Virus record (IMG/VR): IMGVR_UViG_3300020477_000079
Coordinates: 1-33,948 of that record
Direction: 5' to 3' (one strand)
DNA from: a virus
DNA: 33,948 nucleotides
Shown: positions 32,835 through 33,948 of the stretch, piece after piece
How positions within the stretch are numbered: the first letter of the stretch is position 1
Layout: each line of letters opens with the position of its first letter
Notes under the pieces: model-generated
What the model was told of the DNA's origin: nothing
Seen by the model: the letters and a program-made list of their open reading frames with translations, nothing else
Databases searched by the model: none
Translations under genes and position numbers: made by a program

Positions 32835-33948
32835 ATGGCAATTGATCAATCAGTACTTGTTAATAGAATTGACAAAAAAGTAAACTATGGTTTAGCAAGA
32901 ACAGATTATTCTTCTATTAAGAGTGTTATTGCAGAATCAATAACATCACCATTTCCAAATCCTGCTCATACTTTATGGATGGATAGTGATTTAATTCCAG
33001 AAAATAGACCAAGTGTAAATTCTAATACCGTTGTTATACATCAGTATAATACTGCTGCAACTTATGGTTTTGGTAATGCACAGATAGGTGGTGTTTTAGA
33101 AATGACTCCCGATCCAACAGTTATTTCCAAAAGATGTTGGTTGGCGTGTACAACTCCTGGAAATCCAGATAGTACAAGATTAGTTGATTGGTTGCGTGTT
33201 ACTTTTGGATCACAATACTTTCCAAAATTTTGTGTAGGTCCAAGAAGTTATACAACTAATTCTGATGGTTCTATTAATCCTGGTGCAGGATCTGGATTGG
33301 GATCTGGTAATTATGATTTACAAGTTTCAGGTAGTTCTTCAGCAACATATAGAAATATAAGTTCTGTAAAAAATGGTGAAGAATATTATTTTGATACAGA
33401 AGCAGGAGTTTTAGTTTTTGCTGGTGATGATCTACCAAGCAATGTTGATAGCAGTGATTATTCTGTTTATCTTTATCTTGCAGGAAGATATGTTGGACCA
33501 AAAGGATTTAAAAATGCAAATTGGAATGATATTGTTACTATAGATTATAGTCAATTAAATATTCCTTCTACTCCATACTTATCATTTATTGGTGAAGTGA
33601 ATGATCCATCTTTTAATAATGGCGGAACTAATGTAAGTAGTTTATTATTTGATGTTGATAGCGGATTTGCTTTGGATCATTACGCTGCAAATAATACAGT
33701 TAAAGTTAGAATGGAGAGTACATTTAAAACATGGAAAATATATGAAGGTGTAACATCTCCAACTAGTTCTAATATTATAGCACAAGCAGTTGATACTATT
33801 TCTCTTTATGGAGGAACAGGAGTATCTTTGACTGCAAATACTGTAACGGGTTCTAAAGCATTAACAATTAACCAAGATCCAAATTACCTTACACCTTTTG
33901 CTAATACTTCAAGGTATGCACAAACATTATCTTCTAATGAATATGAAA
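32835..33948 (+). CDS. Virion/fibre-associated protein, 3' end outside window
   Basis: It is open from ATG 32835 (MAIDQSVLVNRIDKKVNYGLARTDYSSIKSV), with TAGGAGATT upstream, to the window end: 371 complete codons. It is beta-rich, with no membrane helix. The segment NGEEYYFDTEAGVLVFAGDDLPSN (about 193-216) resembles the 'FD--TGVL-F--DLP' element of T4-like marine phage structural proteins, and GRYVGPKGFKN follows. A gap of 11 bases to the fibre gene indicates co-transcription. It is likely another fibre or tail-spike component. Confidence 0.7.
   Translation, partial: MAIDQSVLVNRIDKKVNYGLARTDYSSIKSVIAESITSPFPNPAHTLWMDSDLIPENRPSVNSNTVVIHQYNTAATYGFGNAQIGGVLEMTPDPTVISKRCWLACTTPGNPDSTRLVDWLRVTFGSQYFPKFCVGPRSYTTNSDGSINPGAGSGLGSGNYDLQVSGSSSATYRNISSVKNGEEYYFDTEAGVLVFAGDDLPSNVDSSDYSVYLYLAGRYVGPKGFKNANWNDIVTIDYSQLNIPSTPYLSFIGEVNDPSFNNGGTNVSSLLFDVDSGFALDHYAANNTVKVRMESTFKTWKIYEGVTSPTSSNIIAQAVDTISLYGGTGVSLTANTVTGSKALTINQDPNYLTPFANTSRYAQTLSSNEYE

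Noticed and set aside
1-33948. Cyanophage photosynthesis or carbon-metabolism genes
   Set aside because: None are present in the window, so the host cannot be fixed as a cyanobacterium; a pelagic heterotroph host is at least as likely.

Overview
The window is a densely packed, AT-rich stretch of a tailed-phage genome. I infer a T4-like marine myovirus, of the kind infecting pelagic bacteria such as SAR11 or cyanobacteria. The reasons are a T4 gp61-type primase, several small proteins of a type I recall from marine T4-like phages, very large fibre-like virion proteins, and phage-borne ThyX and class II ribonucleotide reductase. All supported genes lie on the + strand. Most neighbours touch or overlap by a few bases (repeated ATGA overlaps), as in long co-transcribed phage operons. 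There is no gene-free stretch over 300 bases, no tRNA or rRNA gene, no CRISPR array and no insertion sequence.

Region by region: (1) 2-3076 is the 3' part of a large virion protein. (2) 3083-10764 is a run of proteins of which at least three (3083, 5328, 7811) begin with an MK(S/T)(F/Y)-type leader ending in a (L/I)xE motif, closely resembling the T4 capsid-targeting sequence. Their bodies include a nuclease-like domain, a ligase-like nucleotidyltransferase and an HxGH adenylyl/cytidylyltransferase. An EF-hand protein and a holin-like membrane protein sit among them. (3) 10782-13593 holds small conserved or structural proteins. (4) 13595-13656 is the clearest regulatory region: a near-consensus sigma70-type promoter overlapping a perfect 12-bp inverted repeat whose right arm contains the primase ribosome binding site. 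(5) 13657-16022 holds primase, a small protein, a Cys/His-rich protein and a Mom-like DNA-modification protein. (6) 16022-22251 is a glycan/methylation cluster (FkbM methyltransferase, GT4 glycosyltransferase, GT-A-like protein, three GT9-like proteins, a class I methyltransferase) with thyX inside it. (7) 22263-24224 is adenosylcobalamin-dependent ribonucleotide reductase, whose central segment has different base and codon use. (8) 24233-25249 is an unrecognised protein. (9) 25302 to the end is a tail-fibre/adhesin module containing a 2394-residue repetitive protein with glycine runs and PKD/Ig-like domains.

Together these suggest a phage that makes its own deoxynucleotides (NrdJ, ThyX), primes its own replication, may modify its DNA and decorate DNA, virion or host surface with sugars, and may carry enzymes inside the capsid for delivery with the genome. 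The last point is the most interesting hypothesis in the window. It rests on leader-sequence resemblance and has not been shown experimentally.
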